Part shown: positions 1 to 7,347 of the stretch, in pieces
Layout of the letters: every line of letters begins with the position of its first letter
Position numbering within the stretch: position 1 is the stretch's first letter
Assembly (NCBI GenBank): GCA_002715965.1
Contig: PBAL01000041.1
Location: forward strand, 1 to 37,437
Length of the DNA stretch: 37,437 bases
Direction of reading: 5' to 3'
Source: Verrucomicrobiales bacterium
Lineage (GTDB): Bacteria; Verrucomicrobiota; Verrucomicrobiia; Limisphaerales; JAYPXF01
Translations under genes and position numbers: made by a program
Notes under the pieces: generated by a model
What the model was told of the DNA's origin: nothing
Seen by the model: only the letters and a program-made list of their open reading frames with translations
The model's database searches: none

Positions 1-30
1 TATGAGAGATTTTGTTTGGGTTCTTGTTGT

Positions 31-81
31 TCATAGTTCGGTGGAGGGAGGGGCGGAGCCCCGACCGGAACCGAACTATGA
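31..81. repeat. 12-bp inverted repeat with nested hairpin
   Basis: TCATAGTTCGGT (31-42) and ACCGAACTATGA (70-81) are perfect reverse complements. The 27-base interval contains a second hairpin, GGGGC (50-54) with GCCCC (58-62). It lies about 125 bases past the stop of the minus-strand gene ending at 207. There is no clear T-tract, so it is more likely a REP-like palindromic intergenic element than an intrinsic terminator, although it could protect the 3' end of that mRNA. Confidence 0.6.
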
Positions 82-206
82 ATCGCATGCTTCGCCGGGC
101 TTTGTCCGTCGGGCTGGAGCAGGACTTCAGTAAACGGCATCTTGGTGCTGCTGTGCAAACCAAGCGATCGAAAGGTCGGATCGAAAGTGGAAATCCAGCG
201 GAAGTC

Positions 207-1238
207 CTATTGCCCGCGGCGGTCGTTGTTGAAGCGCGCCCGAAACGTTTGTTCCGTGTTGATCGGCTTCACTTTGCCCAAGGGTGTCTGGGCGACGGTG
301 ATAGCCTGCATCAGGAGGTCCATGTCCGCGTATTTGCGGTAGTCGTTCGGCACTTCATAGCTCGCCGCAGGGGGCGGAGCCATCTGGTAGGTTTTGAAGC
401 GTACGACGATCGACGATCCCTCTCGAATGAATTTTAAGAATTCGGGCTGGTCCTTGTTCTCCGGCTTGGCCCACCACTCGACCTTCACGCGATCATCGGT
501 GTTGTAGAGCATCTCCAAGTCAAACTTGCTGTACACCTTGCCGTGAATCGTCTCCTGTCCGGCCACCCGGGACGCCACCCGGATCAGCCCCGGCACATCC
601 GCAAGCGGGAGATTGTGCGAGATGTAGGATCGCGCCGCAGGCACCAGCACGGAATATGTGCTCACCTTGGGAAGCGTGATGGTTACCAGCTGATTGACCC
701 CGATCTGCCGCATGGTCGCAAATTGGTCGTCTAACTTCAGGCCTTCCTCGACCCGGCGCAGATCGATCTCCGAGCGGATCTGGCCGCCCAGGATACTGAT
801 GGTCAGGGGAAGAGAGCGAACGTCCGGCCTGCCATCGACCTCTCGATGAATCTCAACCGTGCCCACCGCCGAGAAGTTTTCAAGGGACTGTAGAAGCTTT
901 GCCAGTGCGCAATCCAGATTGATGGGACGCTGGGACTTGTGCACCTTCACTTCCTGTTTCGGAAGCTCCACCGGCGGTTCCTGGTAGGTGCGCGGGAGGT
1001 TCAATGGCGCCTGCGGACGGGCAGGAATTCGATTGGCGTTCATTCGCGGGGCGGTGGGCAAGCCGGGGCGTATGAAGGTGTTCGTCCTTGGTGGGACATA
1101 CCTTGGCGGTGCAACTGTTCGACGATATCCGCTGCGGGGAGTATCTGGTTGCGTCGTGAGAAACTGGCCGGACGCAGTCGTTGCGGTTGCCAGAACGACA
1201 ATCGCCAAGACCGATTTCATAAACAAGCGCACTCTCAT
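207..1238 (-). CDS. secreted protein with probable LolA-like fold
   Basis: Encodes 343 residues. A short basic N-terminus and hydrophobic stretch (MKSVLAIVVLATATTASGQ) form a signal peptide, so the protein should be exported to the periplasm or beyond. Residues 25-100 are rich in Pro, Arg and Thr and probably disordered. From about residue 105 the pattern (a 'FSAVGTVEIHRE' strand, an 'IRSEIDL' strand, then 'LVTITLPKVSTYSVLVPAARSYI') resembles the open half-barrel of LolA/LppX-like lipid-binding domains, in which a strand ending 'P..k.y..l.P' is typical. That assignment is inference from pattern; no catalytic motif is visible. The start is ATG at 1238; TTG at 1241 and ATG at 1220 are alternatives, and the last still leaves a complete signal peptide. 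It is divergent from the sialidase-like gene at 1543. Confidence 0.7.
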   Translation of the reverse strand: MRVRLFMKSVLAIVVLATATTASGQFLTTQPDTPRSGYRRTVAPPRYVPPRTNTFIRPGLPTAPRMNANRIPARPQAPLNLPRTYQEPPVELPKQEVKVHKSQRPINLDCALAKLLQSLENFSAVGTVEIHREVDGRPDVRSLPLTISILGGQIRSEIDLRRVEEGLKLDDQFATMRQIGVNQLVTITLPKVSTYSVLVPAARSYISHNLPLADVPGLIRVASRVAGQETIHGKVYSKFDLEMLYNTDDRVKVEWWAKPENKDQPEFLKFIREGSSIVVRFKTYQMAPPPAASYEVPNDYRKYADMDLLMQAITVAQTPLGKVKPINTEQTFRARFNNDRRGQ

Positions 1239-1542
1239 CAATTCGGGATTATCTATGACAGAATGTCAGATTATCGCCAGCAGAAAGGAAGTGGGTGGTG
1301 GAGGGTTGAGCTTGCGTGTCCGTGGGCTTGCAAACCCAGAGGTGTTCATGTCGCCCACCGATGCTGAAAATCGAGGTCAAATCCAATTCCGGATTCTCAA
1401 AGGCTCGTAGATCCGTTGCGGACTCGCAAGCTCGTCTCTCCTCATCAATCCGGCTTGTTGCCACCCGGGTAGAATCGTACCCAATGGACGCTCGATGGCT
1501 TTACTCGTGGTCTCTTTGCCGAAGAATCGCTACCGTCCATCT
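1239..1542. other. divergent intergenic region
   Basis: About 300 bases separate the divergent starts at 1238 (minus) and 1543 (plus), so promoters for both must lie here. A weak candidate on the plus strand is TTGTTG (1455-1460), a 17-bp spacer and TACCCA (1478-1483), which would give a leader of roughly 50 bases. Short open frames here show no recognisable protein features, and I saw no RNA gene or strong palindrome. Confidence 0.4.
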
Positions 1543-2775
1543 ATGAATCGGCGCACGTTCCTCTCTACAGCTACCGTCGGCGCAAGTTCGCTCGCATCGC
1601 TCGATGCCCGTTCGGAAGCGCTTCTCATCCAGTCGATCACGAAGCATGCCGTGCGACGAAACCGCGATGGTTCGGGCACAACCTGGTTTCATCCCCGGGC
1701 GTGCATGGTTCCGGGAGACAAGGGCGGGCCGCCCATCGCGTTGATGACCCAGCAGTCGATCGGAGGTTCGGATTATTTTGGGCCGGTGCACGCCAGTGAG
1801 TCATCCGATCTCGGCCGAACCTGGTCACCTCCGAAAGGCATCCCCGCGTTGGGATGGCATCCCGTACCGGGACAGGATGGCTTGAAGGCAGGTGTCTGCG
1901 ATGTCGTTCCGCAATATCATCCCCAGACCGGGACTGTGCTGGCCTTGGGACATGTTGTTTTCTATCGAGGCGCGCGATATTCCAGCAAGGAACAGCTCGC
2001 CCGCTATCCCGTCTACGCCGTCCGCAGGAAGGACGGTTCGTGGTCCGAAAGAAGAATCCTGAAGTGGGACGATCCCAGAGGCGATTTCATATACACGAAC
2101 AACTGTGGCCAGCGTGTGGTATTGCCCAATGGAGACATCCTCATGTCCTTCACATTCGGACCGGAGTCAAATCACCGGATGGTCGCAGGCGTGCTGTGCT
2201 CGTTTGACGGCGAACACCTGAAGGTCAAGAAGGTCGGCCCGGCCTTGGAGAACAAACACGGACGGGGGTTGTTGGAGCCCTCGATCACGCAATTCAGAGG
2301 CAGGAACTTCATGACCATCCGCGCCGAAGATGGCCGTGGCTATAACAGCGTCAGCGATGACGGATTGAACTACGCGCCGAAGAAATCCTGGTGCTGGGAA
2401 GATGGCACTCCAATCGGCATGTCGACAACACAACAGCATTGGCTCACCCATTCGGATGGTCTGTTCCTCGTTTACACACGGAAGGACAAGTCGAACTCCG
2501 GCGTCGTTCGTTGGCGCTCTCCGCTGTGGGTTGCGGCCGTGGATCCAGAGAAACGATGTCTGGTGCGCGAGACAGAACGCGTCGTCTTGCCGCTTGTTGG
2601 CGACGGGGTCAATGAACCGGACGATGTCGCGCTTATGGGGAATTTTCATGTGACCAACGCAAGCCCTGACGAATCGTGGGTGACCGTCGGCGAATGGCTG
2701 CCGAGTCGCAAAGCACGTGGCGATCTCTTGCTGGCGAAGATCAGGTGGGCCGCGCCGAACCGGCTCGTCCGGTAA
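1543..2775 (+). CDS. sialidase-like (BNR/Asp-box) beta-propeller protein, Tat-type signal
   Basis: Encodes 410 residues from ATG 1543. This start was chosen because it begins MNRRTFLSTATVGASS, a twin-arginine signal typical of secreted enzymes in Verrucomicrobia and Planctomycetes. An in-frame ATG at 1495 would put 16 unrelated residues in front of it. Degenerate Asp-box motifs (S-x-D-x-G-x-T/x-W) are visible: 'SSDLGRTWSPP', 'SFDGEHLKV' and 'VSDDGLNYAPKKSW'. These mark the six-bladed propeller fold of exo-alpha-sialidases and related glycoside-binding proteins. I could not place the sialidase Arg triad and nucleophile with certainty, so actual sialidase activity is not claimed. Likely periplasmic or extracellular, acting on glycans. 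The small gene at 2818 follows after 42 bases. Confidence 0.8.
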   Translation: MNRRTFLSTATVGASSLASLDARSEALLIQSITKHAVRRNRDGSGTTWFHPRACMVPGDKGGPPIALMTQQSIGGSDYFGPVHASESSDLGRTWSPPKGIPALGWHPVPGQDGLKAGVCDVVPQYHPQTGTVLALGHVVFYRGARYSSKEQLARYPVYAVRRKDGSWSERRILKWDDPRGDFIYTNNCGQRVVLPNGDILMSFTFGPESNHRMVAGVLCSFDGEHLKVKKVGPALENKHGRGLLEPSITQFRGRNFMTIRAEDGRGYNSVSDDGLNYAPKKSWCWEDGTPIGMSTTQQHWLTHSDGLFLVYTRKDKSNSGVVRWRSPLWVAAVDPEKRCLVRETERVVLPLVGDGVNEPDDVALMGNFHVTNASPDESWVTVGEWLPSRKARGDLLLAKIRWAAPNRLVR

Positions 2776-2817
2776 ATCTTGGACCGGGTTCACGACCGCC
2801 AGTTACGCTCCACGTCA

Positions 2818-3117
2818 ATGCCGGTAAACATCTATCGCTCCAACGCTGACGGAGAGTTCTGTGGAGTGCTCGATTTCGTGTGCGCAGGCGAGTGGGATTT
2901 GTCCGAACAGATCGCGGCGCTTTCCGGTTGGATTGCAAAAGCCGATCTACCGGCGGCTCATTATGTTGCCGATGTCAGTTTTCGTTGGCGTCGCGACGCG
3001 GGTGGCGGTGGAAGCGCTCTTGGCGCGGACACATTGCAGCGTCTCGCAAACCTGGGGATTGAGCTGCATCTGTCAGAGTACCCGGGACTCAGTGACCCCG
3101 ATGGACGGGCAAGTTGA
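2818..3117 (+). CDS. small hypothetical protein, possibly DUF4279-like
   Basis: Encodes 99 residues from ATG 2818; a TTG at 2779 would add 13 residues of unconvincing sequence. No signal peptide or membrane segment, so probably cytoplasmic. The order 'W-x-LSEQIAALSGWI' helix, a 'HYVADVSFRWR' strand, then 'LGADTLQRLANLGIELHLSEYP' resembles the C-terminal half of DUF4279 proteins, small proteins of unknown function often linked to toxin-immunity loci. The resemblance is from memory of the pattern only. It follows the propeller gene by 42 bases on the same strand and may share its transcript. Confidence 0.5.
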   Translation: MPVNIYRSNADGEFCGVLDFVCAGEWDLSEQIAALSGWIAKADLPAAHYVADVSFRWRRDAGGGGSALGADTLQRLANLGIELHLSEYPGLSDPDGRAS

Positions 3118-3170
3118 GCTGGCACATGCCGGATTCGATGTGGCGGGTGCAGCCACAATTGTCCTTCCGC

Positions 3171-3956
3171 TCAGTTCTGCTCGACTGCGATGCGGTCGAG
3201 GATGGACTTGGCTTTGCGCTTGAGGATACTGGAGTCGAGGTTCTCGGCAGCTTCTTCGAGCATGGCCTTGGCCGCGTCGAGGTCTTTCTCCACGTATTCG
3301 TCGCCGGTGGCAAGTCGTTCGCCATAGGAAAGCTGGGCGGTCGCTGAGCCGGATTCGGCGCGATCCTTCTGTGACTGAGCACGGCGCCGTTCGCGATCGT
3401 TGTTGCTGGGCCGTGCCTTGGTGCGGCTGGCAGTCTGCTGTCGTTGCTGAGAGGCACTCGATCCCGCAGAACCCGATTCTTGAGCCTGGTCTTCCTGATT
3501 GTAGCGGGCCTGGACGAGCTGGGCCTGACGGACCATTTCGGGCGTGATCGCCTGTTTGCCGGCAATGCCGGTCAGGACGTAGAGGTACTTGAGGTCGTCC
3601 TCGGTCTTGAAATCCGTATCGGGTCCGGCCGACCAGATTTCGAACCCGTTCTTTGGTGGATTGACGAGTATGCGATAGGGTGTGCCCCACATGTCCGCGT
3701 CCTTGTCGCGGGTTTCTTTACCGCCTTTCTCCATCATCGCATCCTTGAGAAACTCGCTGAAGTTGGCGATCGGCAGAGTTTCGTCGGTGGCCATCTGTTG
3801 GGCGACCGCGTCGGCAATACCCCGCATCTCGATGCCTGAGGTTGCCGCGATCCTTACTTCCTGAATGACCCCGAGGTTTTTCTTCAATGCGTCGGAATTC
3901 ACGGCACCGACGATTCCAAGGGCTGCTACGGGCAAAAGTTTAGCCAATGCGCTCAT
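3171..3956 (-). CDS. protein with type II secretion pseudopilin-like C-terminal motif
   Basis: Encodes 261 residues. A short hydrophobic N-terminus (MSALAKLLPVAALGIVGAV) could be a signal peptide or anchor, but the prepilin peptidase site and Glu-5 of real pilins are absent. Residues about 86-122 contain 'D-x-WGTPYRI' and 'GFEIWSAGPDTDFKTEDD', the pattern of the calcium-binding C-terminal loop of GspG-type pseudopilins ('DPWGNPY...YSLGADG..GGE..DI'). Residues 155-205 are charged, Ser/Gln/Arg-rich and probably disordered; the C-terminus is helical with Ala/Glu/Lys. Its ATG overlaps the stop of the upstream cyclic-nucleotide-binding membrane protein gene (ATGA, 3953-3956), so the two are translationally coupled and probably work together. 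Function unknown. Confidence 0.75.
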   Translation of the reverse strand: MSALAKLLPVAALGIVGAVNSDALKKNLGVIQEVRIAATSGIEMRGIADAVAQQMATDETLPIANFSEFLKDAMMEKGGKETRDKDADMWGTPYRILVNPPKNGFEIWSAGPDTDFKTEDDLKYLYVLTGIAGKQAITPEMVRQAQLVQARYNQEDQAQESGSAGSSASQQRQQTASRTKARPSNNDRERRRAQSQKDRAESGSATAQLSYGERLATGDEYVEKDLDAAKAMLEEAAENLDSSILKRKAKSILDRIAVEQN

Positions 3957-5875
3957 CTTCTTCTCCCTCTCTTCGCCGTCACGCGGCGATCTGCTTCACG
4001 ATCCAGTGCCAATGCCATCACAAAATCCTGACTGACGAGGTCAAGGAAACCAGTCTTGTCCAGGCGCAGACATCGGGTCGGCCGAGCTGCCACCACCTGG
4101 GCGTTTGCCGGCGCGCCGCGCAGGAGGCTTATCTCGCCACAGAAATCACCGGGACCGAGTCGGGCAACTTCCTTGCCGGCCTTGGTCACTTCGAATTCAC
4201 CCTCATAGATCAGGTAGAAAAACTCATTCCGACGACCTTCCTCGATCACTTCCTTGCCGACGGCACAATCCTCGAAGGTAAACTCGTTTGCGATCTTGAT
4301 GAGGGCGCGGGATGGCCAGCCGCTGAACAGTGGATTGCGGCGCAGGAAGGCGCAGACCTGAACGAGCTGCTGGATTTTCTTGGCGCCCATGGTATCGACC
4401 AGCAGGCGATCGAAGTCCTTCTTGTTCAGCGCCAGCAGATCGCACTTGGTGACGGAACGCACCGAGCTGGTCCGGGGAATCCGTTGAAGCAAGGCGATCT
4501 CGCCAAAGACATCTCCACCACTGAGTTTGGCGACGCTGACCGAATCCCCGGCCTCGTCTTCCTTCAAGACTTCCACCTCACCCCGATAAATCATAAAGAA
4601 CAAATCGCCCGTGTCGCGTTCGCGAACGATCAGCTTGTCGGGCTTCACGGGAATAAACTTCATGGCCTCGGCGATGTTCTTCAACTCGTCCTTGCTCAGC
4701 TCGGTGAACAAAAGTGTAGACTCCAGGAACTCGACCAGACTCTCGATCTCGGGCTTCCAGGATTCCTTGGCTCCGGCAGAAACGCGTCCTTCGACGGGTG
4801 ATAGCCTGGGGGTGAGAATTCGCCAGGAATTCTTGATGGCCATCCAGCCGACATAAACCAGCGGTGAGACAACAACAGTCGCCAGCACGAAGACCATCAG
4901 CAACGAACCCGGCTCGGAAAGCAACTCGGTCACCTGCTGCTTGAGCAGTCTCGACCCGAAATTGAATACGCCACCCAGCCAGAAAATTGCGTAAGTGGAA
5001 TGCGCGATGAAGTATTTCTCCTCGGCCAACGTTTCCTTCCAGTTGAAGATCTGCGTCAGCATCTTGTTCTGCATGAAGCGGTCCGCATTGCGGGGAACAA
5101 CGTGCGACTTGCGGAACAAGGCGTGCAGAAAGTGATGCGCCGGGGAGCCGCCAAAGGGCGCGCTGAGGATCAAGGCAGTCACCCAGCCGGACAGAAACAA
5201 GGGAGTTGAATCCATACCCCAACCGAGCATCACGAAGAGGAATGGCGCAGCGATTGAATTCAGGGCGACGATCGCTTCGCAGGATCGTCCGCCCATGAAG
5301 GAGTCGCGCGGGTCGATGGTGAAATACGGAACGCCCTGGTCCATTCGCACATGCGGATGATAAATCTGTCTTTCGAATGCCCGAAGTGCCGCTCCGGAAA
5401 GGAAACTGCCCAGACTGAGACAAAGCGAAACGAAAACTACCATCAGGAACCAGCCGGACATCGTCGGGATGAGCGGCACACTCGCCATGCTGACCGCAAA
5501 GGCGCCACCAACGATCAGGACCACTGGCAGAACCAGGGCTGCCAGCGGATTGCTGCGCACATACCAATCGTAGCCCCGGCTGCGCGGCTGGTCCGGCTCG
5601 ATCTCCTCCTCGTACAGAACGCCCTTTTCGTAGGCGTCAAAAACCAGGTCGTAGAATTCCTTGATCTTGGGACGTTCCCCCTCGGAGAGCACGGTGTGAA
5701 AGATGTCCTTCACGGCGGTCGATCCGTCGAAGAGATTGAGAATGCCGAACTCCGATCCGTCGAGCGCCAGATACTCGCCGGTGCGACATTGTTTCAGCAG
5801 GCGAATGCCGTCCTTGAGCTTGTTGAGTTCGAGGTCTTCGGAGAGCCGAAGTTTTTTTTCGTTGAGGGAGTGCAT
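3953..5875 (-). CDS. degenerate M50-peptidase-like membrane protein with two cNMP-binding domains
   Basis: Encodes 640 residues. Residues 15-90 look like the PqqD-like domain that precedes M50-type 'peptide zinc metalloprotease' proteins ('GEYLALDGSEFGILNLFDGS'). Membrane segments lie near 110-135, 140-165, 203-240, 290-310 and 325-345. The segment where HExxH is expected reads 'SLGSFLSGAALRAF', without His or Glu, yet the following 'PYFTIDPRDSFMGGR' still fits the family's 'yvDtsDa..gr' stretch, so this appears to be a pseudoprotease. Two cyclic-nucleotide-binding domains follow (about 385-500 and 510-620). The first has a standard phosphate-binding cassette ('FGEIALLQRIPRTSSV', Glu459, Arg468). 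In the second ('CGEISLLRGAPANAQV') the Arg is lost, so it may not bind nucleotide. Probably an inner-membrane sensor or scaffold; coupled to the downstream pseudopilin-like gene. Confidence 0.85.
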   Translation of the reverse strand: MHSLNEKKLRLSEDLELNKLKDGIRLLKQCRTGEYLALDGSEFGILNLFDGSTAVKDIFHTVLSEGERPKIKEFYDLVFDAYEKGVLYEEEIEPDQPRSRGYDWYVRSNPLAALVLPVVLIVGGAFAVSMASVPLIPTMSGWFLMVVFVSLCLSLGSFLSGAALRAFERQIYHPHVRMDQGVPYFTIDPRDSFMGGRSCEAIVALNSIAAPFLFVMLGWGMDSTPLFLSGWVTALILSAPFGGSPAHHFLHALFRKSHVVPRNADRFMQNKMLTQIFNWKETLAEEKYFIAHSTYAIFWLGGVFNFGSRLLKQQVTELLSEPGSLLMVFVLATVVVSPLVYVGWMAIKNSWRILTPRLSPVEGRVSAGAKESWKPEIESLVEFLESTLLFTELSKDELKNIAEAMKFIPVKPDKLIVRERDTGDLFFMIYRGEVEVLKEDEAGDSVSVAKLSGGDVFGEIALLQRIPRTSSVRSVTKCDLLALNKKDFDRLLVDTMGAKKIQQLVQVCAFLRRNPLFSGWPSRALIKIANEFTFEDCAVGKEVIEEGRRNEFFYLIYEGEFEVTKAGKEVARLGPGDFCGEISLLRGAPANAQVVAARPTRCLRLDKTGFLDLVSQDFVMALALDREADRRVTAKRGRRR

Positions 5876-6020
5876 GGCACCAACACAGGAATTGGATTAG
5901 CAGAACGCCCGACAGCTATCAAGAATGGTGCCTTAACGCAAGCCAATCGGAAGGTGACGAATCGTTTACAAACCGCGCTGCTTGTTAAGCCTTCGTAAAA
6001 GCGATGTAAACCCGGCCTGG

Positions 6021-7346
6021 CTACGAAAGGGACAGTGCGCCACCCTTACAAAATTTCTCCGTCCCAAACGAATCGATCTCGTGGCCCATGGCATTGGCAA
6101 TGGCGAGCCAGAGCTGGTTGTGGCTGGCGGCTTCGAGTTTGAGCGCGCGACCCGACTTGATGCCGTGCGCCTTCCCGCCGACGAGCACGAAGGGAATGTC
6201 GGTGAGAGTGTGGGTGTTGCCCTTGCCAAGTTCGTTGAGCCAGACGACCAGGGTGTGATCGAGCATGCTGCCGGCAGCGCCGGGTTCGGGAGTGTCGGCG
6301 AGTTTCTTCGTGAGGTAGGCGAGTTCGCCGGCAAACCAGGTGTTGATCTTGATGAGCTTCTCAACGGCGCCCTCGTTCTTGTCGGATTCGTGGGAAAGGG
6401 AATGGTGCCCGTCTTCAATGCCCAGCCACTTCATGCGGGCCTGACCGACCGAGCGCATGAACTGCAGGGTCGCGATGCGAGTCATGTCGTTTGCCATCGC
6501 GTTTACGAGCAGATCGATCTGAAGCCGGCTGATCTTCGGCGTATTGTCGTTGACGAGTTCGACATCGGGATCGATGTCCGGGACGGGATGAGAGAGTTCC
6601 GCGTCTTCATCCGCGCGTTGAAGGTTGTCCTCCATTTCGCGGACCAACGTCAGGTGTTGTTCGAGTCGGGCGCGGTCTTCGGCTCCGAGGGATTTGGAAA
6701 CCCGGGCAAGGTCGTCGCGGACATCATCCAGGATGCTGCTCAGGCTATTCTTGTCCACCGTCTTGCCATAAAGCTTGGCCAGCATCTGTCCGGGATCTTC
6801 GATGGGGGCGACCGGCTGGTTCGCGCCGGCGTAGCACATGCGGGTCCACGGATCGGCACGGTTGGGAACGGCCACTCCGAATTCAAGCGAACCGAAACGG
6901 GTGCGCGTCTCTTCGCGGCTTTGCAGAAAGTTCTTCAGCTCCTGATCGATCGAGATGCCGCTGGCCCAACCGGCGGGCGTATCGGATCCGCCCTGAATAT
7001 TGCCGGGAAGAAGTTCCGTCCCGGTGAGCAAACAACTCATGCCGCGCATGTGCCGATCGCCGTCTCCCTTCACCTTGTTGTGAATGCCGCGGAGCACAAG
7101 CAGCTGATTCTTGAAGGCTTCGAGCGGTTTGGTGATGCGCTTGAGTTTGAAATCGTCGCCTGATTGATCCGGCCAGAATTCCGATGGAATGGTGCCGTTG
7201 GGCGAGAACATAATGATCAGCCGTTGTTTCCCGGCTGGTCGTTCCGAAGCGTTGAGGCCGGGCAGACCTGTCAGGAAGGGCAGTGTCGCTGCGGACACGC
7301 CCAGCCGCTTCACAAATTCTCGTCGGTTGAACAACTGGCTTTTCAT
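6021..7346 (-). CDS. DUF1552 domain protein
   Basis: Encodes 441 residues from ATG 7346. This start gives [20 protein letters not shown], the standard DUF1552 N-terminus with a Tat-type signal, and sits one base after the upstream stop (7348-7350); in-frame ATG 7358 is the alternative. Family hallmarks are visible: '[19 protein letters not shown]', '[25 protein letters not shown]', 'SIDQELKNF', and the C-terminal '[27 protein letters not shown]'. DUF1552 proteins are related to sulfatase/alkaline-phosphatase-fold DUF1501 proteins and are almost always encoded beside DUF1592 cytochromes in PVC bacteria. Their substrate is unknown; secretion and pairing suggest periplasmic oxidative work on a polymer or small organic compound. 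Confidence 0.92.
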   Translation of the reverse strand: MKSQLFNRREFVKRLGVSAATLPFLTGLPGLNASERPAGKQRLIIMFSPNGTIPSEFWPDQSGDDFKLKRITKPLEAFKNQLLVLRGIHNKVKGDGDRHMRGMSCLLTGTELLPGNIQGGSDTPAGWASGISIDQELKNFLQSREETRTRFGSLEFGVAVPNRADPWTRMCYAGANQPVAPIEDPGQMLAKLYGKTVDKNSLSSILDDVRDDLARVSKSLGAEDRARLEQHLTLVREMEDNLQRADEDAELSHPVPDIDPDVELVNDNTPKISRLQIDLLVNAMANDMTRIATLQFMRSVGQARMKWLGIEDGHHSLSHESDKNEGAVEKLIKINTWFAGELAYLTKKLADTPEPGAAGSMLDHTLVVWLNELGKGNTHTLTDIPFVLVGGKAHGIKSGRALKLEAASHNQLWLAIANAMGHEIDSFGTEKFCKGGALSLS

Positions 7347-7347
7347 T

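Noticed and set aside
12..437. Plus-strand frame at the left edge
   Set aside because: Arg-rich translation without motifs, overlapping the end of the secreted-protein gene and a palindromic repeat.
3073..3690. 205-codon minus-strand frame overlapping the pseudopilin-like gene
   Set aside because: Another frame of the same strand; Arg/Pro-rich without motifs, while the 261-residue frame is coupled to its neighbour and has a recognisable pattern.
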